A stretch of DNA of 64,000 bases, taken from contig DDWZ01000016.1 in NCBI GenBank assembly GCA_002347095.1, positions 1 to 64,000 on the forward strand, written 5' to 3'. A program made the translations under genes and the position numbers. The notes beneath the pieces are model-generated. The model was not told where the DNA came from and searched no databases. It saw only the letters and a program-made list of their open reading frames with translations. Shown here one piece after another: positions 27,970 through 36,953 of this stretch; within the stretch, counting starts at the first letter, position 1, and every line of letters starts with the position of its first letter. This stretch comes from Desulfobulbaceae bacterium UBA2273 (GTDB lineage Bacteria > Desulfobacterota > Desulfobulbia > Desulfobulbales > Desulfurivibrionaceae).

Positions 27970-27998
27970 ATGGGCGCAGCGGCCCATGATTTTTTTTT
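27970..27998 (+). terminator. Orphan rho-independent terminator just outside the transposon
   Basis: ATGGGC (27970-27975) pairs with GCCCAT (27982-27987) around a 6-base loop, and is followed by GA and nine T. It reads on the + strand, yet the host DNA between the transposon end (27896) and the stem has no gene for it to end. The simplest reading is that it belonged to a gene whose 3' end is now on the far side of the transposon. Confidence 0.7.
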
Positions 27999-28062
27999 GT
28001 GAATAGGAGCAGGCCAAGACAGAACCAGTTGCGCGTGTCGCGGCAGGGCATCGGGAGCGGAG

Positions 28063-29190
28063 ATGAAGAAAAAAGCATTGATTACCGGGGTGACAGGGCA
28101 GGACGGCGCCTATCTGGCGGAATTTCTCCTGGCAAAAGGCTACGAGGTTCATGGCCTGAAGCGGCGGACCTCCCTGTTCAATACGGATCGTATCGATCAT
28201 ATCTTTCAAGACCCCCATGAAACAAACGTCGCCTTCATCCTGCACCATGGCGATATGACCGATTCCAGCAGCCTGATCCGGATCATCCAAAAGGTGCAGC
28301 CCGATGAGGTGTACAACCTGGCCGCCCAGAGCCATGTGGCCGTCTCCTTCGAGGAGCCGGAATACACCGCGGATTCGGACGCCCTCGGCGCCTTGCGCAT
28401 CCTGGAGGCGATCCGAATCTTGGGGCTGGAGAAAAAGACCAGATTCTATCAGGCCTCGACCTCGGAGCTGTTCGGCAAGGTGCAGGAGACCCCGCAGCGG
28501 GAAACCACCCCGTTTTATCCCCGTTCCCCCTATGCGGTGGCCAAGCTCTATGCCTACTGGATAACGGTGAATTACCGGGAGGCCTATGGCATTTATGGCT
28601 GCAACGGCATTCTCTTCAACCACGAATCCCCGATCCGGGGCGAAACCTTTGTCACCAGAAAGATCACCCGGGGTCTGGCCCGGATCGGTGTCGGCCTGCA
28701 GAGTTGCATCTATCTCGGCAACATGAATGCCCTGCGGGACTGGGGGCATGCCAAGGATTTCGTCGAGATGCAGTGGCTCATGCTCCAGCAGGAGAGCCCG
28801 GAGGATTTCGTGATCGCCACGGGCGAACAGCACAGCGTGCGGGAGTTTGTCGAGGTGGCGGCCGGCGAGCTTGGGGTTCGGCTCCGCTGGGAAGGGGAAG
28901 GGGTTGGCGAGATCGGCATCGTGGCGTCGCTGGACGATGCCCCTGCAGACACGGGATTCTCCGTGGGGCAGGTCATTATCCGGGTGGACCCGCGCTACTT
29001 CCGGCCCACGGAGGTGGAAACCCTGTTGGGCGACCCGACTAAGGCCAAGGAAAAGCTGGGCTGGACCCCGAAGATCACCTTTGCTCAGATGGTAACCGAG
29101 ATGGTGCATGAGGATCTTGAGATCGCCCGTCGCGATAAAATGTGCCAGCAGAGCGGGTTTAAGGTTTTCTCCCGTCACGAACAGCCGTAA
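28063..29190 (+). CDS. gmd: GDP-mannose 4,6-dehydratase
   Basis: 375 residues, the usual size. It converts GDP-D-mannose to GDP-4-keto-6-deoxy-D-mannose in the cytoplasm. Short-chain dehydrogenase features: cofactor loop GVTGQDG (9-15), QASTSELFG with the catalytic Thr/Glu region, YAVAK with the catalytic Tyr and Lys, and the family block [21 protein letters not shown] 28063 has GGAGCGGAG just upstream. It is followed by two genes that use its product. Confidence 0.95.
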   Translation: MKKKALITGVTGQDGAYLAEFLLAKGYEVHGLKRRTSLFNTDRIDHIFQDPHETNVAFILHHGDMTDSSSLIRIIQKVQPDEVYNLAAQSHVAVSFEEPEYTADSDALGALRILEAIRILGLEKKTRFYQASTSELFGKVQETPQRETTPFYPRSPYAVAKLYAYWITVNYREAYGIYGCNGILFNHESPIRGETFVTRKITRGLARIGVGLQSCIYLGNMNALRDWGHAKDFVEMQWLMLQQESPEDFVIATGEQHSVREFVEVAAGELGVRLRWEGEGVGEIGIVASLDDAPADTGFSVGQVIIRVDPRYFRPTEVETLLGDPTKAKEKLGWTPKITFAQMVTEMVHEDLEIARRDKMCQQSGFKVFSRHEQP

Positions 29191-29213
29191 CCTCTTTCAT
29201 CCGTGACGTTTCC

Positions 29214-30149
29214 ATGGAAATAAAGGTTTTGATAACCGGCGGCAATGGTCTGGTCGGGCGCAATTTTCGGGAGCATCCGGCTGTGGCCGGGTTCGAGATT
29301 CTGGCCCCTTCCAGCCGTGCGCTCAACCTGCTCGATTACGACCAGGTCGCCCAGTATCTCGCCGCCCACCGGCCCGAGGTGATCATCCATGCCGCGGGCC
29401 GGGTTGGCGGGATCGAGGCGAACCTGCGGGAGCCGGTCCGGTTTTTTCTCGATAATCTCGACATGGGCCGCAATCTGGTTTGGGCAGCACGCCAACAGGG
29501 CGTGCCCCGGCTTATCAATCTCGGCAGCTCCTGCATGTATCCGCGCAACGCCGCCAATCCCCTGCGGGAGGAGATGATCCTCCAAGGGGAGCTGGAACCG
29601 ACCAACGAAGGCTATGCCCTGGCCAAGATCGCCACGGCCCGCCTCTGCCAGTATATCGCCAAGGAAGACAGCGGCTATGCCTATAAGACCCTGATCCCCT
29701 GCAACCTCTACGGCCGCCATGACAATTTCGACCCGGCCAGCTCCCATCTCATCCCGGCGGTCATCCACAAGATGCACCGGGCCAAGGAGGAGAACCGGGA
29801 GACGGTGGAGATCTGGGGCGACGGCCTTGCCCGGCGCGAGTTCATGTACGCAGGCGACCTGGCCGATTGCCTGGCCAAGGCGGTGTGCTCCTATGACACC
29901 CTGCCGGAGATGATGAACGTGGGGATAGGGCAGGATTGCACCATCCTCGAATATTACCAAACGGTTGCCGAGGTGGTCGGTTTTCGGGGCGCCTTTGTGC
30001 ACAACCTGGCCAAGCCCGTGGGCATGCAGCGCAAACTCGTGGATGTGACACGGGCCGCCGCCTGGGGCTGGACCGCGCAAACCTCGCTTCAGCAAGGCAT
30101 TGGGCAGGCGTACGACTATTACTTGCAAGAGCAGGAGCACCAAGCATGA
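29214..30149 (+). CDS. GDP-fucose synthase family epimerase-reductase (Fcl or ColC)
   Basis: 311 residues. NADPH loop GGNGLVG (9-15), AAGRVGGIEAN, the NLGSSCMYPRNA block with the catalytic Ser, and YALAK with Tyr/Lys. Known: Fcl epimerises C3 and C5 of GDP-4-keto-6-deoxymannose and reduces C4 to make GDP-L-fucose, while the related ColC works on the 3-deoxy intermediate and yields GDP-L-colitose. Because a ColD-like 3-dehydratase follows (the stop overlaps its ATG), ColC activity is the better guess, but sequence alone does not separate them here. Confidence 0.88.
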   Translation: MEIKVLITGGNGLVGRNFREHPAVAGFEILAPSSRALNLLDYDQVAQYLAAHRPEVIIHAAGRVGGIEANLREPVRFFLDNLDMGRNLVWAARQQGVPRLINLGSSCMYPRNAANPLREEMILQGELEPTNEGYALAKIATARLCQYIAKEDSGYAYKTLIPCNLYGRHDNFDPASSHLIPAVIHKMHRAKEENRETVEIWGDGLARREFMYAGDLADCLAKAVCSYDTLPEMMNVGIGQDCTILEYYQTVAEVVGFRGAFVHNLAKPVGMQRKLVDVTRAAAWGWTAQTSLQQGIGQAYDYYLQEQEHQA

Positions 30150-31327
30150 GCAAATATCCCTTGGCATGTACCTCCTGGGACGAGGCGGAATATGAGGCCA
30201 TGGCCCAGGTTATTCAATCCGGCCGGTTTTCCATGGGCGAGCATGTCGCAGGCTTTGAGCAGGAGTTTGCCAAACATTTCGGCTCGCGCTTCTGCGTCAT
30301 GGTCAATTCCGGCTCTTCGGCGAACCTGCTCATGGTGGCCGCCCTTTTTTACCGGGAAAACAAGGCCGAGCGGCTGACAGCCGGAGACGAGGTCATCGTG
30401 CCCGCGGTTTCCTGGAGCACCACCTATTTCCCCCTGCATCAGTACGGCTTGAAACTGAAGTTTGTGGATATCGACCCGGAAACGCTCAACTATGACCTTG
30501 TCCAGCTTGCCGACGCCGTCAGCGAGCGGACCCGGCTGGTCATGGCCGTGAACCTCCTGGGGAATCCCAACGATTTTGCCGCGATTCAGGCGATCCTGGC
30601 GGGCAAGGGCGTTATCCTCATCGAGGACAACTGCGAGTCCATGGGCGCAGCCTTTGCTGGGAAGATGGCCGGAACTTTCGGGATCATGGGCAGTTTCAGC
30701 TCGTTTTTCAGCCATCACATCTCCACCATGGAAGGCGGGATGGTCCTCACCGACGACGAGGAGTTGTTCCACATCCTGCTCAGCCTCCGGGCCCACGGCT
30801 GGACCAGGAATCTGCCCAAGGTGAACAAGGTCTGCGGCGTGAAGGGGGATAATCCCTTTGAAGAATCCTTCCGTTTCGTGCTGCCCGGCTACAACGTGCG
30901 CCCTCTCGAACTCAGCGGCGCCCTGGGGCTGACCCAGATCCGGAAACTGTCTGATTTTGTGAAAGTCCGCCGCGAGAACGCTGTGAAATTCCTGCGTCTC
31001 ATGGGATCATTTCCGCAGTTCCAAGTCCAGCGCGAGATCGGGGCAAGCAGTTGGTTCGGCTTTAGTCTGGTGGTGCGGGAGGCGGCGCCGTTTTCCCGGG
31101 AGGATGTGGTGCAAACCCTGGACAGCCATGGCATTGAGTGCCGTCCCATTGTGGCGGGCAATTTTGCCCGGTGCGAGGCGGTCCGCTGGCTCGATGCCAC
31201 AAACCACGGCGATCTCGCCCAGGCGGACTGGATCGACCGCAACGGTCTTTTCATCGGCAATCACCACTATCCATTGGATGAACAGTTTGTGCTTTTAGGC
31301 GAGGCGCTCAGAAAATTGCCCTGCTGA
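30146..31327 (+). CDS. colD: PLP-dependent sugar 3-dehydratase, ColD type
   Basis: 393 residues of the DegT/DnrJ/EryC1 fold. The usual Schiff-base lysine is missing: the motif is FFSHHIST followed by MEGGMV, with His at 190 and 191. Known: ColD (GDP-4-keto-6-deoxy-D-mannose-3-dehydratase) uses His188 in place of the lysine and acts as a dehydratase rather than a stable aminotransferase. ColD is 388 residues and uses the product of Gmd, which is encoded two genes upstream. ATG 30146 overlaps the preceding stop. A role in O-antigen 3,6-dideoxysugar synthesis is inferred. Confidence 0.82.
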   Translation: MSKYPLACTSWDEAEYEAMAQVIQSGRFSMGEHVAGFEQEFAKHFGSRFCVMVNSGSSANLLMVAALFYRENKAERLTAGDEVIVPAVSWSTTYFPLHQYGLKLKFVDIDPETLNYDLVQLADAVSERTRLVMAVNLLGNPNDFAAIQAILAGKGVILIEDNCESMGAAFAGKMAGTFGIMGSFSSFFSHHISTMEGGMVLTDDEELFHILLSLRAHGWTRNLPKVNKVCGVKGDNPFEESFRFVLPGYNVRPLELSGALGLTQIRKLSDFVKVRRENAVKFLRLMGSFPQFQVQREIGASSWFGFSLVVREAAPFSREDVVQTLDSHGIECRPIVAGNFARCEAVRWLDATNHGDLAQADWIDRNGLFIGNHHYPLDEQFVLLGEALRKLPC

Positions 31328-31370
31328 CAGGCATCTGATATTCTTGCCCCAAGAGCCCAGCGTTCTCATT

Positions 31371-32048
31371 ATGAAAAAAATCTGGTCGGTTCCCTCGCAC
31401 ACGTCCATGCCGGACACAAAGCCCCCGGTGCTTTTTCTGCCCGGCTGGGGATTTTCCGGGCAGGTCCTTGACCTGTCCGGACGGCGGTTCGACTGGGTAC
31501 GCCCGTCCTCTCCCCTGGACCCGGCCACCGCCCAGGCGGAGATTCTCGCTTTTTGCGCCCAACACGATCTTGAAACCGTCCAGTTGGTCGGCTGGTCCAT
31601 GGGCGGTTTCCTGGCTGTTGATTGTGCCTGCGCCTTCCCCGAAAAGGTGGCGCGCCTCACCCTGGTGGGCATGCGCGCTTTCTGGCCGCCTTCGGAAATC
31701 GCAACCATCCGCCTGGGGCTTGCGGCAGATCCTGCGGCATTCCTGCGGGATTTTTACCGCAAAAGCCTGCTGGGCTATAAAAAGGAATTCCTCCGTTTTG
31801 CGGCCGAACAGCAGGATTCGTTGCTGGAATCCCTCGATGTGCAGGTGCTTGGCCGGGGTCTCGACTATTTGAGCCAATGGCGGCTGCCCGCGCAACTTTC
31901 CCCCTGCCGGATATCCTGCTGGCACGGCCGGCGGGATATCATCGCGCCGGTGGCGGAAGCGGCCCAGATTCCCGGAGTCCGCACCTCCATCATCGAGCAC
32001 GGCGGCCACGCCCTTTTTCTCGACCGGGAGTTTGCCCCAGGTGAGTGA
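31371..32048 (+). CDS. Alpha/beta hydrolase, probable pimeloyl-ACP methyl ester esterase (BioH-like)
   Basis: 225 residues. It has VLFLPGWGFSGQ (oxyanion region), the nucleophile elbow GWSMGG (S76), WHGRRDIIAPV (acid) and HGGHALFLD (His). In biotin synthesis this enzyme removes the methyl group that BioC adds, ending the masked fatty-acid-like rounds that build pimelate. The role is inferred from context: the gene overlaps bioC and precedes bioD. ATG 31371 is preferred to TTG 31344. Confidence 0.78.
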   Translation: MKKIWSVPSHTSMPDTKPPVLFLPGWGFSGQVLDLSGRRFDWVRPSSPLDPATAQAEILAFCAQHDLETVQLVGWSMGGFLAVDCACAFPEKVARLTLVGMRAFWPPSEIATIRLGLAADPAAFLRDFYRKSLLGYKKEFLRFAAEQQDSLLESLDVQVLGRGLDYLSQWRLPAQLSPCRISCWHGRRDIIAPVAEAAQIPGVRTSIIEHGGHALFLDREFAPGE

Positions 32049-32838
32049 GACCGCAAAACAAAGAATCCGGAAGCGGTTTTCCCGCGCCGCCGGAACCTAT
32101 GACGCCCATGCCGAGGTGCAGAAGGATCTGGCGGCCCGCTTGTTTCGGGAGCTTCCCGAGGACAGCGGGGTGGAGCGCAGCGAAGGCGTCCGGCGCATCC
32201 TGGAGATCGGCTGCGGCACCGGACGGTTCACCGCCCTGCTTGCCGAGCGCTATCCGGAGGGCCGGATCATTGCCCTGGATTTTGCCGAAGGCATGGCGCG
32301 CTTGGCCCAAAAGCGGCTGGCGGATAAGGGAAATGTTTCCGTGCTCTGCGAGGATGGGGAACGATTCCTGGCTGCCTGTTCCGGCCATTTCGAGCTGATC
32401 TGCGCCAACTCCACCCTGCAATGGTTTGATGACCTCGGCGCGGCCCTGGCGCGGATTGGCCGGTTGCTTTCAGCCCAAGGGTGTTTTGCCGGGGTGCTGT
32501 TCGGCCCCCGGACCTTTAGCGAGCTGGCCCAGGGATTGAGCCAGGTCTTTGGCCAGGAGGTGCGTTTGCCGCCCCATGGGTTTCCCGCCGGGGAGGATCT
32601 GGCTGGCTTGCTCGGGGCGATTTTCCCCCGTTTTGTCGTGCAGGAAGAGATCAAGGTGCGAAACTATGGGTCGCTTCTTGCTTTGCTGGACCATATCCGC
32701 AAGACCGGCACCGGCGGCGGCCAACTGCCGGGTGCTCTGACCCGGGGGCGGTTGCGCCAGCTTGATGGCTGGTTTCAGGCAACCCACGGCGGGTATCCCG
32801 CCACCTATCAGGCCTTTGTCGTCAGGGGGGAGAAATGA
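32041..32838 (+). CDS. bioC: Malonyl-ACP O-methyltransferase BioC
   Basis: 265 residues. The N-terminus KQRIRKRFSRAAGTYDAHA is a BioC hallmark. SAM motif I is ILEIGCGTGRFTALL, followed by IIALDFAEGMARLA and ICANSTLQWFDDL. It methylates the free carboxyl of malonyl-ACP so that the fatty-acid enzymes can extend it. GTG 32041 is preferred, with GGGAG about eight bases upstream; it overlaps the hydrolase stop. The stop overlaps bioD (ATGA). Confidence 0.92.
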   Translation: MSETAKQRIRKRFSRAAGTYDAHAEVQKDLAARLFRELPEDSGVERSEGVRRILEIGCGTGRFTALLAERYPEGRIIALDFAEGMARLAQKRLADKGNVSVLCEDGERFLAACSGHFELICANSTLQWFDDLGAALARIGRLLSAQGCFAGVLFGPRTFSELAQGLSQVFGQEVRLPPHGFPAGEDLAGLLGAIFPRFVVQEEIKVRNYGSLLALLDHIRKTGTGGGQLPGALTRGRLRQLDGWFQATHGGYPATYQAFVVRGEK

Positions 32839-33524
32839 ACGCGATTTTTGTCGCCGGCACGGACACCAATGTGGGCAAGACCCATGTCTGCGGGTTGCTC
32901 CTTGATTTTCTCCGCAAAGAAGGCGTCAAGGCCGGCTACCAGAAATGGGCGGCCACCGGGCCGGAATTTCCGCCCGCCGACCTCAAGGCATGTCTGGGAA
33001 TGGCGGGTATTCCTCTTGAGCCGGAGCTGGTCGGCAGTCAGGTGGTGTATTATTTCGCCCTGTCCGCTTCGCCCCACCTCGCCGGAGAGCAGGAGGGGAA
33101 GAGGGTTGATCCGGAGCTGATCCGCCAGAAATATCAAGAGATGTCGGCCCGGTATGAGCTGCTCGTGATCGAAGGGGTTGGCGGGATCATGGTGCCACTC
33201 AACCGGGAACTCCTGCTGGTGGATCTGCTGCAGGAGCTGAAGATTGCCACCCTGGTGGTGGCGAAAAGCGGTCTTGGCACCATCAACCACACCCTGCTCA
33301 CCCTGGAGGGCCTGCGCCGGAGGGGGATTCCGGTTCTTGGGGTGGTGTTTTCCGATGGAGCCTCCGGCGAGGATGATCTGCTGGCCGAGGATAATATGCG
33401 CACCATCGCCGAAATCGGGCAGGTGCGGGTTTTCGGCCGTCTGCGGCGGTCGCCGGACCCAGTCGAGGCTCGGGCGGCTTTTGTTCCGGTCGGTCGGGCG
33501 ATTGCCCTGGCCTTGGAAGGCTGA
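32835..33524 (+). CDS. bioD: Dethiobiotin synthase
   Basis: 229 residues. The P-loop FVAGTDTNVGKTHV (5-18) is the BioD signature. Also visible are YQKWAATGPE, VIEGVGGIMVPL and VAKSGLGTINHTLL. It closes the ureido ring of dethiobiotin from 7,8-diaminononanoate, CO2 and ATP. It starts inside the bioC stop, so the three biotin genes form one unit. bioA, bioB and bioF are not in the window. Confidence 0.94.
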   Translation: MNAIFVAGTDTNVGKTHVCGLLLDFLRKEGVKAGYQKWAATGPEFPPADLKACLGMAGIPLEPELVGSQVVYYFALSASPHLAGEQEGKRVDPELIRQKYQEMSARYELLVIEGVGGIMVPLNRELLLVDLLQELKIATLVVAKSGLGTINHTLLTLEGLRRRGIPVLGVVFSDGASGEDDLLAEDNMRTIAEIGQVRVFGRLRRSPDPVEARAAFVPVGRAIALALEG

Positions 33525-33539
33525 AGTGCTTTGTGGTTG

Positions 33540-36194
33540 TTATAAAATAGGCTTCGTGCCTGCCGCTGATCCCTGAAACCTGTCGCATGCCGCGCCCAGC
33601 ACACTGCAGAGCTTTTCCGCGGTGATGGGCTTTTCGATCAGAACGACGTCCGGGCCAAGAACCCCGTGGTGGGCAATGGCGTTATCCGTATAGCCGGACA
33701 TATAGATGGTTTTGATTTCCGGCCTTCGTGCGGTTATGGCCTTTGCCAGTTCCCTGCCGTTCATGCCGGGCATGATGACATCGGTGAGCAGGATGTCGAT
33801 CCGTCCGGCAAAGGCGTCGCTTGCCTGGATGGCCTCCGCGCCGCTCTCCGCCTCAAGCATGGTGTAGCCAAGAGGGCGCAGGATGTCTTTGACCAGGTTC
33901 CTGATCAAGGCTTCATCATCCACCACCAGAATTGTTTCATTGCCTCGGGGCAGGGGCAGGGGGGATGATTCCGGCGTTTTCCTGGCCGCATCCCGCACAA
34001 TAGGCAAAAATATTTTGAAGGTCGTGCCTTGTTCCGGTTCGCTGTAGACAAAGATATGGCCGCCCAACTGTTTAATGATGCCGTAGACCATGGCCAACCC
34101 CAGGCCCGTGCCCTTTCCCCGCTCCTTGGTGGTGAAGAACGGATCAAAGATCTTGTCCTGGATTTCCCTGCTCATGCCCAGGCCCGTGTCGCTCACGGAA
34201 AGCACCACATACCGGCCCGGAATTACATCCGCATGGGTCTTGGCGTATTCCGCATCCAGCTCCCGGTTTTTCGTCTCAATGACCAGACTTCCGCCATTGG
34301 GCATGGCATCCCGGGCGTTGACCGCCATGTTGAGAAGCACCTGCTCCATTTGCCCCGGATCAATGAGCACGGTGTCGTCTTCGGCTGAGGGGCGAAACTC
34401 CAGGGAGACATCTTCCCCGATCATCCTGCCCAGCATTTTGGTCAGGTCATGGATGAGCTGGTTGAGGCTGCAGGGGGCCATGTGGACCACCTGTTTGCGG
34501 CTGAAGGCCAGAAGCTGCCTGGTCAGAGTGGCGGCCCGGTGCCCGGCCTCGTTGATGATCTGGACTTTCTCCCTGGCAGGACTATTTTCCGCCAGCTCCA
34601 GTTGCAACAGCTCGCTGTAGCCGAGGATGATGGAGAGGATGTTGTTGAAGTCGTGGGCAACCCCTCCGGCCAGGATACCGATGGATTCCATTTTTTGGGC
34701 CTGGACAAGCTGGCTTTTCAGCATTTCTTGTTCCGTTGCCGCCTGCTTGCGTTCGGTGATATCGGCAAGACTTCCCCGCAAACCAAGGGAGCGGCCCGTC
34801 TCAACCTGGATCTGGGTGCAGACATGACTGACCCAGCGGACCTCCCCTCCCTTGGTGACGATCCGGAATTCCAGGGGGATTTCCTTGCCTGCGTCATCCT
34901 TGGGATGCACATGACTGAGCCATCGTTCCCGGTCTTCCGGGTGAAAGAGCGCGTCCAGAAGCCCGGGGTCGGCAAGGAACTCCTCCTCGCTATAGCCGGT
35001 GAGGGTTTCGCAATTGCTTGAGACGAAGATCATCTTTTTGTCCGGCGCTCGCCAGAAGATGAAGTCCGAGGCGAACTCGGTGACGGTGCGGTAGAGCTCC
35101 TCCCGCTGGCGCAAATCCTCCTGTCGGCGATCGAGCTTTTCGAGCATGGCATTGAATGCCCGGGCCAGGGTGGCGGTTTCGTCATGGGCCGTGGTGTGGA
35201 AAAGCCGCGCTTCTCCTTTTTTATCCGCCAAATCCGCCACATGCTGGGTAAGCGCCAGGAGCGGCCTGGTCAGGTATTGGCTGAAATACCGGATGATCGC
35301 GAAGGCCGCGACAGTGATGAACACCATTCCAGCCAGCAGAACCTGCGCGGCCCGGATGAGCGGGGCATAGGCCTCGGCCTGGGGAAAATTCGCGGCCAGC
35401 AGCCAGTTTTTCACCCGCAACCGCTTGAAGGAGGTGAGCATGGGCACCCCCGCGCCGCTCATATTTTCCTCCGTGCCCTCAAATCCCTGAAGCGCCCGGT
35501 CATAGAGGGGGTTTCTCCCTTCGGGAATTTTTTTGAAGATCCGGTTCTTATCCGGGTGCATGATCATGGTTCTGTCCGCGGTGAGCAGATAGAGGTAGCC
35601 GTTTTTTCCGATTTTTTTCTCCGCGAGCTTGCCCAGGATATTGGGGCTCATCAGGTCAAGGCTGCCGGCCAGAATGGCGATGATCTTGCCCTCCCGGTCA
35701 AAAACCGGCGCGGTCATCATGATCACCGGGTGTTTGTGGGATTGGGTGGAGATGTAGGGGGCGGAGATAACCGGGGTGGAGGTGGCCAGGGTATCTTTGA
35801 TGTAGGGGCGGAAAGATAAATCCAGCCCCCTCCGGTTGGGGAGAAAGGGTGCTTCGACAATGAGCCTGCCTTCCGGGGAGAAAAGGAAGATGTTATTGTC
35901 GAAAACCTTCTGCAGTGCTTTACGGTTGTTAAGGGATTCCTGGGCGATCTCCGCGGAAGCAAGGATTTCCGGAGTGATCCGGGGAGCAACCGCGATAAGT
36001 TGGGCGTGGGCCAGGGTGAGCTTGTCCTCCAACGAACTCGCTACCTCGGAGAGCAGGGAAAACTGCTCGGTGGAGATGGCCTCCTTGATCTGCTGCTTGA
36101 TAACGGTGAGCACCAGGAAGGAGGTGGCCCCCATCATGCAGAGAAAGAGCAGGGAGACGGCCAGGGTCAGTCGGGTTCTCATGGTCAACTTCAT
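33540..36194 (-). CDS. Hybrid sensor histidine kinase with Cache, HAMP, PAS and receiver domains
   Basis: 884 residues. N-terminal membrane helix ([20 protein letters not shown]), a large periplasmic Cache-type sensor (about 35-285; [24 protein letters not shown]), second helix ([17 protein letters not shown]), HAMP ([13 protein letters not shown]), PAS (about 365-485; [20 protein letters not shown]), HisKA with the phospho-acceptor in [10 protein letters not shown], HATPase ([31 protein letters not shown]) and a C-terminal receiver ([24 protein letters not shown]). The signal is unknown. Cache domains commonly bind small organic molecules. No partner regulator lies nearby, so the receiver or an orphan regulator probably passes the signal. 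Confidence 0.9.
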   Translation of the reverse strand: MKLTMRTRLTLAVSLLFLCMMGATSFLVLTVIKQQIKEAISTEQFSLLSEVASSLEDKLTLAHAQLIAVAPRITPEILASAEIAQESLNNRKALQKVFDNNIFLFSPEGRLIVEAPFLPNRRGLDLSFRPYIKDTLATSTPVISAPYISTQSHKHPVIMMTAPVFDREGKIIAILAGSLDLMSPNILGKLAEKKIGKNGYLYLLTADRTMIMHPDKNRIFKKIPEGRNPLYDRALQGFEGTEENMSGAGVPMLTSFKRLRVKNWLLAANFPQAEAYAPLIRAAQVLLAGMVFITVAAFAIIRYFSQYLTRPLLALTQHVADLADKKGEARLFHTTAHDETATLARAFNAMLEKLDRRQEDLRQREELYRTVTEFASDFIFWRAPDKKMIFVSSNCETLTGYSEEEFLADPGLLDALFHPEDRERWLSHVHPKDDAGKEIPLEFRIVTKGGEVRWVSHVCTQIQVETGRSLGLRGSLADITERKQAATEQEMLKSQLVQAQKMESIGILAGGVAHDFNNILSIILGYSELLQLELAENSPAREKVQIINEAGHRAATLTRQLLAFSRKQVVHMAPCSLNQLIHDLTKMLGRMIGEDVSLEFRPSAEDDTVLIDPGQMEQVLLNMAVNARDAMPNGGSLVIETKNRELDAEYAKTHADVIPGRYVVLSVSDTGLGMSREIQDKIFDPFFTTKERGKGTGLGLAMVYGIIKQLGGHIFVYSEPEQGTTFKIFLPIVRDAARKTPESSPLPLPRGNETILVVDDEALIRNLVKDILRPLGYTMLEAESGAEAIQASDAFAGRIDILLTDVIMPGMNGRELAKAITARRPEIKTIYMSGYTDNAIAHHGVLGPDVVLIEKPITAEKLCSVLGAACDRFQGSAAGTKPIL

Positions 36195-36395
36195 TGCGGG
36201 TTTTCCTGTTGACGGAAAAGATCAAGCCGCCGCCGGCAGTTCGGTGCGCATCGCTCGATACGAGTGTATCATGGGATAGGAGCTCCGCCAAGCGTCAATT
36301 GGGTTGGGCGGGCAAGAGGGGGGGAGCAGAAGAAAAAACGGAGGAGCAAGCTGGGCAGCCCGGTTTGCCCCGATGGCGCACACGTGGCCGACGGT

Positions 36396-36614
36396 TTATG
36401 TGTGGCGACATCCTTGGTCGGCACGGGTTTCCGGCACACCGAGTTTTTTAAGGATGATGGCCAGAGGGCAGAATTTGCTGAAACCGTACTGGAAGAGGTT
36501 GGCTCCGACAAAGGCGGTGAAAAAATACCAGTAGGGATGCACCCAGGCGCCAAGGGACAGGCTGATCAGGATGAAGGCGCCGGCAATAACATGAACCCAG
36601 TCTGTGATGATCAT
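36396..36614 (-). CDS. DUF2892-type small membrane protein (YgaP-like transmembrane domain)
   Basis: 72 residues with two hydrophobic segments (VHVIAGAFILISLSLGAWV and YFFTAFVGANLFQYGFS) and the CPLAIILKKLG end typical of the DUF2892 domain, which in YgaP is linked to a rhodanese. A strong AGGAGG lies eight bases before ATG 36614. It follows the ArsR gene by 29 bases on the same strand, suggesting that the regulator controls it, perhaps in sulfur or arsenic/metal response. Confidence 0.8.
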   Translation of the reverse strand: MIITDWVHVIAGAFILISLSLGAWVHPYWYFFTAFVGANLFQYGFSKFCPLAIILKKLGVPETRADQGCRHT

Positions 36615-36643
36615 GGTGGAATCCTCCTGAGTGGTGTGGGGGA

Positions 36644-36931
36644 TCAGGGGTTTTCGCAGAAAAGTTCCCGCATGGTTTTGATCAATTCGGTTACTCTCCC
36701 TTCCGCGATCCGGTTGTAGATGAAATTCGCATCCTTGCGGTAGGCGATTATCCCTTGGTTGCGGAGGATGGAGAGATGCTGGGAAACATTGGCGTTGGTG
36801 GTGTGCACCTCTTTGTGGATATCACCCACGGTTAATTCCCCGGTCTGCAGCAGGCAGAGGATCTTCAGGCGGATCGGGTGCGACATGGTCTTGAGGAGCT
36901 TGGCGATGTCTTCGATGTGTTGGTCATGCAT
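36644..36931 (-). CDS. ArsR-family transcriptional regulator
   Basis: 95 residues with a winged helix: LKTMSHPIRLKILCLLQTGE, TVGDIHKEVHTTNANVSQHLSILRN and YRKDANFIYNRIAE. The common ELCVCDL metal site is replaced by ELTVGDI, with no Cys pair there; the only cysteines are C46-type and near the C-terminus (LFCEN). It is therefore not a classic arsenic sensor, and a redox, sulfide or other input is possible. It precedes the DUF2892 gene. Confidence 0.85.
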   Translation of the reverse strand: MHDQHIEDIAKLLKTMSHPIRLKILCLLQTGELTVGDIHKEVHTTNANVSQHLSILRNQGIIAYRKDANFIYNRIAEGRVTELIKTMRELFCENP

Positions 36932-36953
36932 GGAGCTGTTTCCTTCCCTGAAG

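Larger units (their letters stand above)
27226..28062. other. Gene-poor junction region across the transposon left end
   Basis: No intact gene here. In order it holds: 27226-27452 without recognisable content; an IS3-type transposase remnant at 27453-27647; 27648-27752 without recognisable content; the three-site left end at 27753-27896; then host DNA with an orphan terminator at 27970-27998 and the gmd leader. The stretch is visibly more AT-rich than the flanking host genes. A 68-codon frame at 27653-27859 runs through the TnsB-like sites and is not a gene. Confidence 0.7.

Noticed and set aside
8117..28047. Shared 14-mer GTGTCGCGGCAGGG near 8117 and near 28035
   Set aside because: Repeats of this length are expected by chance in 64 kb, and the flanks do not match.
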